Positions 14,201 to 22,550 of a stretch of 52,904 nt of DNA are shown in pieces. The notes under the pieces are model-generated. The model saw only the letters and a program-made list of their open reading frames with translations. It had not been told where the DNA came from and made no database searches. The translations under genes were made by a program, and so were the position numbers. Within the stretch, counting starts at the first letter, position 1. Every line of letters starts with the position of its first letter. Source of the DNA: Acidobacteriota bacterium (GTDB lineage: Bacteria; Acidobacteriota; Thermoanaerobaculia; UBA5066); the NCBI GenBank assembly GCA_029567505.1, contig JAKPXO010000208.1:1-52904 (forward strand), read 5' to 3'.

Positions 14201-15640
14201 ATGGCCCCCTCAATCGTCTGGTTCCGCCGGAACCTCCGCCTCGACGACAACGTCCCCCTGGACGCGGCGCTCCGCGGACACGAATCGGTCGTCCCCGTCC
14301 TTGTTCTCGACGACCAGGAGCGGGACGAGGACGTCTCCCCGCCGAGGCTCCGGTTCCTCGCCGAGAGCCTCCGGGAACTCGAAGGGGAGCTCGCCGCGCG
14401 GGGTTCGCGCCTCCTGGTCCGCTGCGGCCCCGCGGGGCCGGCGCTCGCGGCCCTCGCACGCGAGACCGGGGCCGACACCGTCTACGGACACGACGACCAC
14501 GAGCCGCACGGACGGGCGCTCGCGCGGGAGGTCGAGGCGGCCCTCGCGCCGCAGGGAACGCGACTCCGCCTCCTTCCCGACCTGCACCTCGTCCCCCCGG
14601 CCTCGCTGAGGACCGACGCGGGGCGCCTCTACACGGTCTTCACGCCGTTCCTGAAGCGCTGGCGGGAGGCCGACAAGGCCGCCCCGCGCCCGACGCCGCC
14701 GCGCGTCCCGACCCCCGATGCGGTCCTCGCGCGGACCTTCCTTTCGATTCCGCTCTCCCGTCCCCGCGTCCTCCGGGCGACGGGCGCGCCCGCGAACCCG
14801 CCCGGCGGGGCGCGCGAGGCCCGGCGCCTCTGGGACCGGTTCCGGCGGACCGCCCTCGTCCGGTACGCCGGGGACCGCGACCTCCCGGCCGCCCCCGGGA
14901 CTTCGCGGCTCTCGCCGCATCTCCGGTTCGGCACGCTCGGCGTCCGCCGGCTCCTCGCCGAGGCGAGGGATGCCTGGAAGGAGGCGGACGCGGCGGGGCG
15001 GGCGTCGATCGACGTCTTCGTCTCCGAGCTCGCCTGGCGCGAGTTCTACGCTTCGATCCTCGCCGAGCACCCGCGCGTCCTCACGCAGAGCTTCCGGCCG
15101 GAGTTCGACCGCTTCCCCTGGGTCGCCGAGGAGGAGGCGGAGGAGCGCTTCCGCGCGTGGCGGGACGGACGGACCGGCTACCCGATCGTCGACGCCGGGA
15201 TGCGCCAGCTCGCGCACGAGGGGTGGATGCACAACCGGGTCCGAATGATCGTCGCGAGCTTCCTGACGAAGCACCTGCTCGTCGACTGGCGGCGCGGAGA
15301 GGCCCTCTTCCGCGCGCGCCTGGCCGACGGCGACCCCGCCTCCAACAACGGCGGCTGGCAGTGGTCGGCCGGCTGCGGTACCGACGCCCAGCCCTTCTTC
15401 CGTGTCTTCAACCCGGTGCTGCAGGGGGAACGCTTCGACCCGGACGGCGCCTACGTGCGGCGCTGGGTGCCGGAGCTCTCGGCCTGGAAGGGCGCGGGCC
15501 GGAACCTTCACGCGCCGTGGCGCGCGCCGTCACCCCCGGTCGACTACCCGGCGCCGGTCGTCGACCATGCCGAGGCCCGCGCGCGGGCGCTCGCCGCCTT
15601 CGACGCGATCAGGGGCGCGGCCGGGGCGCCCCGCCGCTGA
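14201..15640 (+). CDS. phrB: deoxyribodipyrimidine photolyase (CPD photolyase, class I)
   Basis: A 479-residue flavoprotein that uses blue light to split cyclobutane pyrimidine dimers. The antenna-binding Rossmann domain starts VWFRRNLRLDDN (6-17). The FAD domain shows WREFYASIL, then DGRTGYPIVDAGMRQL, the GWMHNRVRM helix, and WRRGEALFRARLADGDPASNNGGWQWSAGCGTDAQPFFRVFNP in its parts (about 365-408), with the Trp residues used for electron transfer. Length and motifs are those of class I enzymes rather than cryptochromes. The start is ATG; an upstream GGGGGCC is a weak ribosome binding site. It follows fur by 10 bp and overlaps the convergent transglycosylase by 32 bp at the 3' end. Confidence 0.93.
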   Translation: MAPSIVWFRRNLRLDDNVPLDAALRGHESVVPVLVLDDQERDEDVSPPRLRFLAESLRELEGELAARGSRLLVRCGPAGPALAALARETGADTVYGHDDHEPHGRALAREVEAALAPQGTRLRLLPDLHLVPPASLRTDAGRLYTVFTPFLKRWREADKAAPRPTPPRVPTPDAVLARTFLSIPLSRPRVLRATGAPANPPGGAREARRLWDRFRRTALVRYAGDRDLPAAPGTSRLSPHLRFGTLGVRRLLAEARDAWKEADAAGRASIDVFVSELAWREFYASILAEHPRVLTQSFRPEFDRFPWVAEEEAEERFRAWRDGRTGYPIVDAGMRQLAHEGWMHNRVRMIVASFLTKHLLVDWRRGEALFRARLADGDPASNNGGWQWSAGCGTDAQPFFRVFNPVLQGERFDPDGAYVRRWVPELSAWKGAGRNLHAPWRAPSPPVDYPAPVVDHAEARARALAAFDAIRGAAGAPRR

Positions 15641-17858
15641 CGGGGAGGGGATCGACCGCGACGCCGTGGAGGACGGCGTAGGCCGCTTCAAAGAAGAGGA
15701 CGCGCTTCACGTAGTCGCGCGGCTCGAAGAGGGGCATCGCCTCGAGGAACTCGTCGGCAGCCAGGGCGGGGGCCTGCCGCAGCCAGCGCCGGGGACGTCC
15801 CGGGCCGGCGTTGTAGCCGGCGAGCGCGGAGATCCGGTCGCCGTCGAACTCGCGGAGCATCATCGCGAGGTAGCGCGCCCCGAGGGCGACGTTGACCTCC
15901 GGGTCCTTCAGGTCGGGCCGGCCCCGGCGTCCCTCGCGCCGGAGGAGGTCGCGGCCCGTCCCGGGCATCACCTGCATCAACCCGGTCGCCCCCGCGTGGG
16001 AGCGCGCACCGGTCTGGAAGAGGCTCTCCTGCCGGATCACGCCGTAGACGAGCGCCGGGGGGAGGCCGTTCGCGGTCGCCTCGCGGACGATCAGCGGCTC
16101 CCGCCGGAAGGGGTAGTACGCCCGGCGCACCGCGAGGGGAAGCGCGCCCTCGTCGGGCGTGCCGAGCTCGGGCCAGCGGGACTTCAGGATCGCGACGGCC
16201 CGGCGGAATTCGAACCGCTCGGAGGCGCAGGCGGCGAGGAAGAGCGGGTCGGCCGACCGCTCGGTCTCGGCCGCGTCCTCGGCCAGCGAGGCGAGTCCGA
16301 CCGCGAGGAGCTCCCGGGAAGCGAGCGACGGGGTGTCGGGTCCGAGCGCGTGCGGCGGAGGCGGGCCGGGTGGCTCGAGAGGAAGGGCGGCGCGAACCGG
16401 GACGCCGAGCCGGGCGCCGGCCCACCTCGCGTAAAGGTCGGGCACGGCGGTGGAGACGAGCGAAGCCTGGAGGGCCCGGGCGGCGCTGCCCTTCCCGAGC
16501 GCCTCGAGCGAGCGGGCGGTCCAGTAGACGGCCCGCCGCCGCACCGCCACGTCGCCGTAGAGCGCGGCCTGCTCCTCCAGCGCCGCCGCCGCGGCCCGGT
16601 GGGCCTCGGGGGTGCGCGAGAGCGTCGGGAGGAACGCGGCGCGAAAGAGCTCCTCGGCTCCGACGGTCGTCGCCGGGTCGATCGCGACGAGCGCGGGGAG
16701 GAACCGGCGCGCCCCGTCGAGCCGGCCGAGGCGGGCGGCGGCCCGAACGGCCTCGCCCAGGAGACGCCTCCGGTCCGCGGGGGCGAGAGATCGCGCGAGG
16801 AGCGTCTCGGCGCGGGCCGCGAGCGCCGTGAAGGCCTCGAGCGTCTCCGGGTCGGGAGGGGCGGGGAGCGCCCCCGGGACGGCAGGCGCGGGGCGCGGGG
16901 CGCGGCGCCTGCGCGTCGCGGGTGTGCGGCGCGACGGCTCGTCGAGAAGCCGGAGGTCCGCAGCCACGAGGAGGGCCTCGATCCGCAGGCGTTCAGCGTC
17001 GTCCCGACCCGCGAGCGCCGAGGGCTTCACGAGGGCGTTCCGGGCGGCGCGGGCGCGTCCGGCCGCGAGGAGGAGGTCGGCGGCGTCGAGCCGGTGCGCG
17101 GGACTGCGGGCGAGCGACGCGGCGAGGTCGGCCGCCGCGGTCGGGCTCCTTCGAGCGAGAGCCCGGGCGCGGACGAGCCTCAGCTCTGGCGCGGCCCGGG
17201 CGAGCACGCGGGCGAGGAGCGCGCCGTCGGCGGGCTCGAAGAGGTCAGGCGCGGCCTCGGGGGCGTCGGGGAACGCCCGGACGAGGTCGGCCATGAGCTC
17301 CGCCGCCTCGGCAGGCGTGCGCGCGAGGCGGGTCCGGATCAGCGCCGCCGAGATCCGGGCGCGCGACCCGCCGGCAGAGCGACGTTCGCGCGCGGCGAGC
17401 GCCGCCAGGACGGCCCGCTTCTCGGCCGGTGTCCGGGCGGCCCGGGCCGCGGACGCGAGCGCGGCCCGGGCGAACGGCTCGGCTTGGGCGGCGGCCGAGA
17501 AGCCGATGAGCCTCGAGACGTGGATCCCCGCGCCGACGCGGGCCGCCGGGTCCGTCGCCGCCTCGAGGGCCAGAAACCGGGAAAGCTCCGGAAGGCCGAG
17601 CGGCGTGGCGTCCGGGAAGGGCCCGGCCGCGGGGCCCTTCTCCGTGGCGATCACCGCGCGTGCGACGGCCGAGCGAAGGGCGAAGAGCCCCGTCTCCGGC
17701 ACGTTCGCGAACGGGGCGTGCTCTCCCTCCCGGACGGCGCGCCGGGCCGCGGCAAGTCGTTCCTCCGGCGACGCGCCACCAGGGGCGCCCGAGGAGGCGC
17801 CGGCCGAAGCGAGCGCTGCGGCGAGGAGGAGGAACGGGGCGAGCCGGCGGGGGTTCAG
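15609..17858 (-). CDS. soluble lytic murein transglycosylase (Slt70-like)
   Basis: A 749-residue secreted cell-wall enzyme that cleaves peptidoglycan glycan strands to 1,6-anhydro ends. It has an N-terminal signal peptide (NPRR, then a Leu/Ala core ending near GAPG). A long Ala/Arg-rich helical superhelix spans about 30-580. A C-terminal SLT domain follows, with catalytic Glu611 in IRQESLF, then SHAGATGLMQVMPGTG, and ISALAGYNAGPGR. In the 415 codons upstream of the signal peptide the frame is only a shadow of the neighbour, and no ATG, GTG or TTG exists at the signal peptide. The only fitting start is CTG at 17858, in CTGA overlapping the stop of the GAF gene. Translation is therefore probably coupled. 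Start confidence is moderate; the function is clear. Confidence 0.88.
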   Translation of the reverse strand: MNPRRLAPFLLLAAALASAGASSGAPGGASPEERLAAARRAVREGEHAPFANVPETGLFALRSAVARAVIATEKGPAAGPFPDATPLGLPELSRFLALEAATDPAARVGAGIHVSRLIGFSAAAQAEPFARAALASAARAARTPAEKRAVLAALAARERRSAGGSRARISAALIRTRLARTPAEAAELMADLVRAFPDAPEAAPDLFEPADGALLARVLARAAPELRLVRARALARRSPTAAADLAASLARSPAHRLDAADLLLAAGRARAARNALVKPSALAGRDDAERLRIEALLVAADLRLLDEPSRRTPATRRRRAPRPAPAVPGALPAPPDPETLEAFTALAARAETLLARSLAPADRRRLLGEAVRAAARLGRLDGARRFLPALVAIDPATTVGAEELFRAAFLPTLSRTPEAHRAAAAALEEQAALYGDVAVRRRAVYWTARSLEALGKGSAARALQASLVSTAVPDLYARWAGARLGVPVRAALPLEPPGPPPPHALGPDTPSLASRELLAVGLASLAEDAAETERSADPLFLAACASERFEFRRAVAILKSRWPELGTPDEGALPLAVRRAYYPFRREPLIVREATANGLPPALVYGVIRQESLFQTGARSHAGATGLMQVMPGTGRDLLRREGRRGRPDLKDPEVNVALGARYLAMMLREFDGDRISALAGYNAGPGRPRRWLRQAPALAADEFLEAMPLFEPRDYVKRVLFFEAAYAVLHGVAVDPLPVSGGAPRPRP

Positions 17859-19636
17859 GAGGGGATCGGACCGAGCGCTTCCGGCTTTCCCTCGGCGAGG
17901 ATCTTGACGAGCTCCTCCTGGAAGAAGTCCGACGTCGCCCGGACGTGCTCGGGGGTCCGCTCGGCGTAGACCTGACGACTGCGCTCGATGTCGTCCTTCA
18001 GGCGCTCGTAGAGGTCGCAGGCGACGCGCCCCTCGGCCACCTTCCGCTCGTTGTAGAGCTTGATCTCCGAGACGAGCAGGCGTGCGATGCGGCGGGCGTC
18101 GTCGATGGCTCGCTGGGGGTCGTCGGCCCCGCGGGCGGCCCGCCCCCGCGGGACGAAGCCGGGCGGAGGCGCGAGGGGGGCGGCGGCCGAGCCGGCCGGC
18201 ACGTCGAGGCCGCCCGAAGGAGCCGCGGCCGGCGCGGCCGGCGTCGGCGGTGCCGAGGGGCGGGGCGCCGGAGCGGGAACCGGCGGCGCGGGGGGCGCAG
18301 GCGGTGTCGGCGGGAGGACGGTCTTGATCTGCTCGAAGGCCAACGTCAGGTCGCCCCGGCTCGGCGGGGCGGCCGGGGTGGGCGCGGCCAGGCGGGGAGG
18401 CGGCTCGGGCGTCGGAGCGCCGGGACGAGGCGTCGCGAGCCCGAGGGCGGCGGCGCTTCGTGCTCCCGACGCCGTGAGGATGTCGACGCCGGAGAACGGG
18501 TCCTTCTTCTTCGTCGTCGCCGATTCCTCGAGCGCCCGCAGCGCCTCTCCGGCGTCGGTGATTCGCCGCGTCTTCCGCGCGGAGCTCGGGTCCGTCTGCT
18601 CGAAGACGGAGCGTCCCGGGAGATCGCCGGTGACCGAGAGCGAGGCCGAGGCAGGGGGCGTCTCGGGCTGAGGCGGCGGGGCGGGCGTCGAGACCAGGGC
18701 CGGCGGGGCGGCCATGGCGTTGGCGGAGACGGGCGGAGAGGGAGGGACCGGTGCCGGGACGGGCGCGGATTCGGCACCCGGCTCGGCGTCCGCGGTGGTC
18801 GCCGGCTGGAAGACCCGGATCTCCTCGCCGCGAGGCGTGAGCGCCGGGGAGGGGATCTTCTTGCGGGCGGCGAGGAGGTCGACCGAGAGGCCGGTGACGA
18901 ACGTCAGGACCTCGATAGCCGACTCGTTCAGGCGGCCCTCCTCGCCCGGGAGCTCGTCGGCGCAGAGGATGCCGGCGATCCGGTCGCGGATCACCATCGG
19001 GACGAGCAGCGTTCGCGCCGGCGGGTGGCCGCCGAGGGCGCGGCGGAGGCCGCCGCCCTCCGGTGGCGGAACGGCGATCATCGGCTTCTCGGTCTTCAGG
19101 CACGCCTCGACGAACGGGTCGTCGCTCGTCGCCAGGTCGAGTCCCTTGACGGAGTCGTCCCGCCCGCCGGAAGCGTCGTACCCGAGCGCCTTCCAGCCCG
19201 TCAGCCGATCGTTGCGGAGGACGAGGAGCGCGGCCCGCGAGGAGTGGACCTGCGCCTCCGTCAGGAAGTGCGTCAGGACGTCCACCTGCGTGCGGGACCC
19301 CTCGATCGCCGCCATCGCGCTCTTCACGAGGCTCCAGTCGGGAGCCACGGGGGGACCGGGGACGGTGACGGTCTCGACGACCCGCTCGACGACCTTCTCG
19401 ACGATGCGCTCGGGCGCCGGCGCCGGAGGGACGGCGTCCTCGAGGAGCGAGGCGACGAGGTCCTCCGGGAAGAGGTTCCGCGCCTGGGCGGGGATGCTCT
19501 CCGAAGCCTTCGAGATGAGCTGGTCGATCTCGTTCCGGGTGTCCGCGAGCTGGGATTTCCAGGTCGCGAGGTGGTCCTCGAGGAGGGTCGAGAGCGACTC
19601 GATGAACCTGCGATTGGCGGCGGGGTCGACGGACAT
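17855..19636 (-). CDS. GAF-domain protein with long Pro/Ala linker
   Basis: A 593-residue cytoplasmic protein. Residues about 5-60 are helical, followed by a charged repeat IVEKVVERVVETV. Residues about 90-235 look like a GAF domain (SSRAALLVLRNDRLTGWKALG, then TLLVPMVIRDRIAGILCADE). A Pro/Ala-rich low-complexity stretch covers roughly 245-480. The end, about 485-593, is helical and conserved-looking (DDPQRAIDDARRIARLLVSEIKLYNE, YERLKDDIERSRQVY), resembling a domain found at the end of several acidobacterial and delta-proteobacterial signalling proteins. No output enzyme is present. ATG at 19636 is chosen because GGAGAGG sits 6 nt upstream; a longer reading to 19678 would overlap the -10 box. 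It is followed by the transglycosylase through CTGA. Confidence 0.75.
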   Translation of the reverse strand: MSVDPAANRRFIESLSTLLEDHLATWKSQLADTRNEIDQLISKASESIPAQARNLFPEDLVASLLEDAVPPAPAPERIVEKVVERVVETVTVPGPPVAPDWSLVKSAMAAIEGSRTQVDVLTHFLTEAQVHSSRAALLVLRNDRLTGWKALGYDASGGRDDSVKGLDLATSDDPFVEACLKTEKPMIAVPPPEGGGLRRALGGHPPARTLLVPMVIRDRIAGILCADELPGEEGRLNESAIEVLTFVTGLSVDLLAARKKIPSPALTPRGEEIRVFQPATTADAEPGAESAPVPAPVPPSPPVSANAMAAPPALVSTPAPPPQPETPPASASLSVTGDLPGRSVFEQTDPSSARKTRRITDAGEALRALEESATTKKKDPFSGVDILTASGARSAAALGLATPRPGAPTPEPPPRLAAPTPAAPPSRGDLTLAFEQIKTVLPPTPPAPPAPPVPAPAPRPSAPPTPAAPAAAPSGGLDVPAGSAAAPLAPPPGFVPRGRAARGADDPQRAIDDARRIARLLVSEIKLYNERKVAEGRVACDLYERLKDDIERSRQVYAERTPEHVRATSDFFQEELVKILAEGKPEALGPIPS

Positions 19637-19676
19637 GAGACGCCTCTCCTGGATGCCTTCAGGGTCGCGAGGCGGC

Positions 19677-19682
19677 ATTATA
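19677..19682 (-). promoter_or_regulatory. consensus -10 TATAAT of the GAF-transglycosylase operon
   Basis: The complement reads TATAAT, a perfect match to the sigma-70 -10 element and rare in DNA this rich in GC. The 40-nt leader that follows carries the GGAGAGG ribosome binding site. No good -35 was found 17 bp further up. Confidence 0.6.
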
Positions 19683-19722
19683 GACGCGCGGTCCCGCGGG
19701 TCTCGCCACGGGCGAGCCGCGG

Positions 19723-19751
19723 TTGACGGCAGCGGGGCGGACCCGTAAACT
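19723..19751 (+). promoter_or_regulatory. sigma-70 promoter of the rpsU-mutS2-dnaG-rpoD operon
   Basis: TTGACG (19723-19728), a 17-bp spacer and TAAACT (19746-19751) form the best two-element promoter in the window. Transcription would begin near 19758 and leave a leader of about 60 nt before the TTG start of rpsU. It is back to back with the GAF-gene promoter. Confidence 0.75.
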
Positions 19752-19817
19752 TGCAGGTCCGCCTCGGTCCGGCCGACTCGGCCGCGCCACTCCGGGCCCG
19801 AAAGGGGTGACTCTCAG

Positions 19818-20024
19818 TTGCCTTTGATCCACGTCAAGGAGGACGAGTCCTTCGAGAACGCGCTGCGCCGCTTCAAGCGGAAGTGCGAGAAGTCGGGGAT
19901 CCTGTCGGAGCTCAAGAAGCGCCAGCACTACGAGAAGCCGTCGACCAAGCGGAAGCGCAAAGCGATCGCCGCGAGGAAGAAGATGCTGCGGAAGCTGGCC
20001 GAGGAGCGCCGCGCGGGAGTCTGA
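19818..20024 (+). CDS. rpsU: small ribosomal subunit protein bS21
   Basis: A 68-residue basic protein. It begins with the family's strand-helix ([22 protein letters not shown], residues 3-24), then [22 protein letters not shown], and ends in a Lys/Arg-rich helix. bS21 sits on the 30S platform near the anti-Shine-Dalgarno region and helps start translation on leadered mRNAs. That is of interest here because many genes look leaderless. The start is TTG, 8 nt after AAGGGGTG. It is the first gene of the classical macromolecular-synthesis operon, with mutS2 starting 17 bp later. Confidence 0.95.
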   Translation: MPLIHVKEDESFENALRRFKRKCEKSGILSELKKRQHYEKPSTKRKRKAIAARKKMLRKLAEERRAGV

Positions 20025-20040
20025 TCCCGGACCCTCTTTC

Positions 20041-22458
20041 ATGATTCACACGGAAGTCGACTGGCCCGGCGTGCTTCGGCTCGCCGGGCGTTTCTGCTCT
20101 TCGGATCGGGGACGCGAGCGGCTGCTCGCCTCGACCCCCTCGGGCGACCCCGCCGAGGTGCGGCGCCGGGCGGGCGTCACGAGGGACCTCGTCGCCCGGA
20201 CCGGCCTCCGCCCGCCCGTCCGGATCTTCGGCCTCGACGAGGGGGCGCCGCTCGTCTCGCGCCTCGGCGCCGCTGGACAGGCGCTCCCGCCGGAGGAGCT
20301 GCTCGACCTCTTCGCGCTCGTCGAGCGTTCCGAGGAGGCCCGGCGCGCCGTCCCGGTCGAGGGGCTCGAGCTCCCCGACCTGACCGCGCTCCTCGCCCCG
20401 CTGGGCGACCTCGAGGACCTCCTCGGCGAGCGCGACTACACGTTCGAGCCCGACGGGAGGATCCGCGACACCGCCTCGGCGCGTCTCGCCTCGATCCGCG
20501 CCGCGATCGTGCGCCTCCGGCGCGACGTCGTTCGGCGCCTCGAGGAGCTCGTGCGCGCGCGGCCCGACGCGCTCGCCGACGGCTACGTCACGGAGAAGGG
20601 AGGGCGCTACTGCCTCCCCGTCCGCTCCGACCGGCGCGAGAGCGTCGCCGGGATCGTCCACGAGAAGTCGGGCTCGGGGCAGACGCTCTTCGTCGAGCCT
20701 CTCGCGGTCGTCGAGGCGAACAACGCGCTCTCCGAGGCGTTCGAGGAGGAGCGCGAGGAGATCCACCGGATCCTCGTCGCGCTCACGGCACGGTTCGCCG
20801 CGCGAAAGAGGGAGCTCTCCGCCGCCGTCGAGGTCCTCACGGAGCTGGACGGCTACCAGGCGCGCGCCGAGCTCGCCCGCCGCTCGCAGGGAGTCTTCCC
20901 CGAGACGGACGGCCCGCTCGTCCTGAAGAAGGCCCGGCACCCGCTCCTCGACCGGCGCCTCGCGCCGCTGCGCGAGGAGGTCTTCGGCGAGCGGGCCGAG
21001 GAGCGCGGCTCCGACGCCGTCCCGCTCGACCTCGTCCTCGACGAGGGGCAGCGCCTCGTCCTCCTCTCGGGCCCGAACGCCGGCGGCAAGACGGTCGCGA
21101 TGAAGACGGTCGGCCTCTTCGCGCTCCTCGCGCAGTCGGGCTTCGCCGTCCCGGCCGATCCGGGGACGTCGCTCCCCGTCTTCGACAGACTCCTCGTCGT
21201 CGCGGGCGATGCACAGGACCTCCTCGGCGACCTCTCCTCGTTCGCCGGCGCGATGACACGCACCGCCGCGGCGCTCGCGGCCGCGACGCCGCGGAGCCTC
21301 GTCCTCCTCGACGAGCTCGGGAGCGGCACCGACCCCGACGAGGGAGGGGCCATCGCGATGTCGGTCCTCGAGGAGGACCTTCGCCGCGGCGGGCTGACGG
21401 TCGCCACGACGCACCTCGCCGCGGTGAAGGAGTGGGCGCACGACCGCCCCGACGTCCTCTCGGCGGCGATGGAGTTCGACGAGAGCCTCGGCCGCCCGAC
21501 TTTCCGCGTGCGGCCCGGCGCCACGGGGCGCTCGCGCGCCCTCGCCGTCGCCGAGCGCTCCGGCATCCCGCGGCGGGTCCTCGAGGCGGCGCGCGAGCGG
21601 CTCGGCTCGGGGTGGGCCGCGGCCGACGCCGCGCTCGAGCGGCTCGAGTCGGAGACGCGGGCGGCGCGGGCGGAGGCGGAGAAGCTCCGCGCCGAGTCCG
21701 CGGCCCTCGCCTCGCGGCGCGACGCCCTCGAGCGGGAGGCGGCCGCGCTCGCGACCGAGAAGCAGCGGCTCCGGGAGCGGGCGAAGACCGAGATCGACCG
21801 GGCGATCGAGGCGCTTCGCGAGCGGACGCGCCGCGAGCTCGACCGGATCCGAGAGGAGGCGCGCGCGGGGCGGGCCGTCTCGCGCGGCGCGCTCATGACC
21901 GTCGTCGGCGAGGCGCGCAAGGACGCCGAAGCTCTCTTCGAGATGGCGGCGCCCCCCGAGCCGTCCGGTCCCGTCGTCGTCGGGGAACGGGTGAAGGTCG
22001 TCCCGTTCGGGACGACGGGGAAGCTCCTCGCGCTCGACGAGGCGAAGGGGCAGGCCGAGGTCGAGGTGGGCGGGAAGCGGATGAAGGTCGGCGCGGCCGA
22101 CCTTCGGCCGGCCACCGGCGCCGTGGCGTCGGCCGCCGTCTCGAAGTGGGCGCCGATCCCGCGCGCCTCCGTCGGGGAGGCGAAGCTCGCTCCGGCACCG
22201 AAGGTCGCCGCGCCCCGCGGCGAGATCGTCCTCGTCGGCCTCCGCGTCGACGCCGCCCTGCCGGAGGTGGAGCGCGCGATCAACGACGCCCTCCTCTCCG
22301 GCAAGGGAAGCCTGCGGATCGTCCACGGCTTCGGCTCCGGCCGCCTCGCCGCCGCCGTCCGGGAGTTCCTCGCCGACCATCCGGGCGTCGCCTCGTACCG
22401 TCCCGGCGATGACACGGAAGGCGGAGACGCGGCAACCATCGCGGAGTTGAGGGACTGA
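20041..22458 (+). CDS. mutS2: MutS2 family ATPase/endonuclease
   Basis: An 805-residue protein. It has the MutS core and clamp helices in the first 330 residues. The Walker A motif GPNAGGKT is at 344-351, Walker B is in LVLLDELGSGTDPDEGG (about 421-437), and THLAAVKEWA follows. A long coiled coil (about 535-625) leads to a C-terminal Smr domain (about 735-800) with HGFGSGRL. Unlike most Smr domains, the LDLRG strand reads LVGLR, so the usual catalytic Asp is missing. MutS2 proteins suppress recombination or rescue collided ribosomes rather than doing mismatch repair. Its position between rpsU and dnaG is unusual for the macromolecular-synthesis operon. It starts with ATG, 17 bp after rpsU. 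Confidence 0.92.
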   Translation: MIHTEVDWPGVLRLAGRFCSSDRGRERLLASTPSGDPAEVRRRAGVTRDLVARTGLRPPVRIFGLDEGAPLVSRLGAAGQALPPEELLDLFALVERSEEARRAVPVEGLELPDLTALLAPLGDLEDLLGERDYTFEPDGRIRDTASARLASIRAAIVRLRRDVVRRLEELVRARPDALADGYVTEKGGRYCLPVRSDRRESVAGIVHEKSGSGQTLFVEPLAVVEANNALSEAFEEEREEIHRILVALTARFAARKRELSAAVEVLTELDGYQARAELARRSQGVFPETDGPLVLKKARHPLLDRRLAPLREEVFGERAEERGSDAVPLDLVLDEGQRLVLLSGPNAGGKTVAMKTVGLFALLAQSGFAVPADPGTSLPVFDRLLVVAGDAQDLLGDLSSFAGAMTRTAAALAAATPRSLVLLDELGSGTDPDEGGAIAMSVLEEDLRRGGLTVATTHLAAVKEWAHDRPDVLSAAMEFDESLGRPTFRVRPGATGRSRALAVAERSGIPRRVLEAARERLGSGWAAADAALERLESETRAARAEAEKLRAESAALASRRDALEREAAALATEKQRLRERAKTEIDRAIEALRERTRRELDRIREEARAGRAVSRGALMTVVGEARKDAEALFEMAAPPEPSGPVVVGERVKVVPFGTTGKLLALDEAKGQAEVEVGGKRMKVGAADLRPATGAVASAAVSKWAPIPRASVGEAKLAPAPKVAAPRGEIVLVGLRVDAALPEVERAINDALLSGKGSLRIVHGFGSGRLAAAVREFLADHPGVASYRPGDDTEGGDAATIAELRD

Positions 22459-22550
22459 TGAGCGTGGATTGGGATGGGGGGTCCGGGGGGCCGCGCGCGG
22501 AGCCCGCGGAATGAAGGCGGGGCCCGATCCGTTCCGGGTCTGAGAGCCGA

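Noticed and set aside
15609-19103. 1164-residue form of the transglycosylase
   Set aside because: The upstream 415 codons are a shadow of the GAF gene in another frame, and the signal peptide marks the true N-terminus near 17858.
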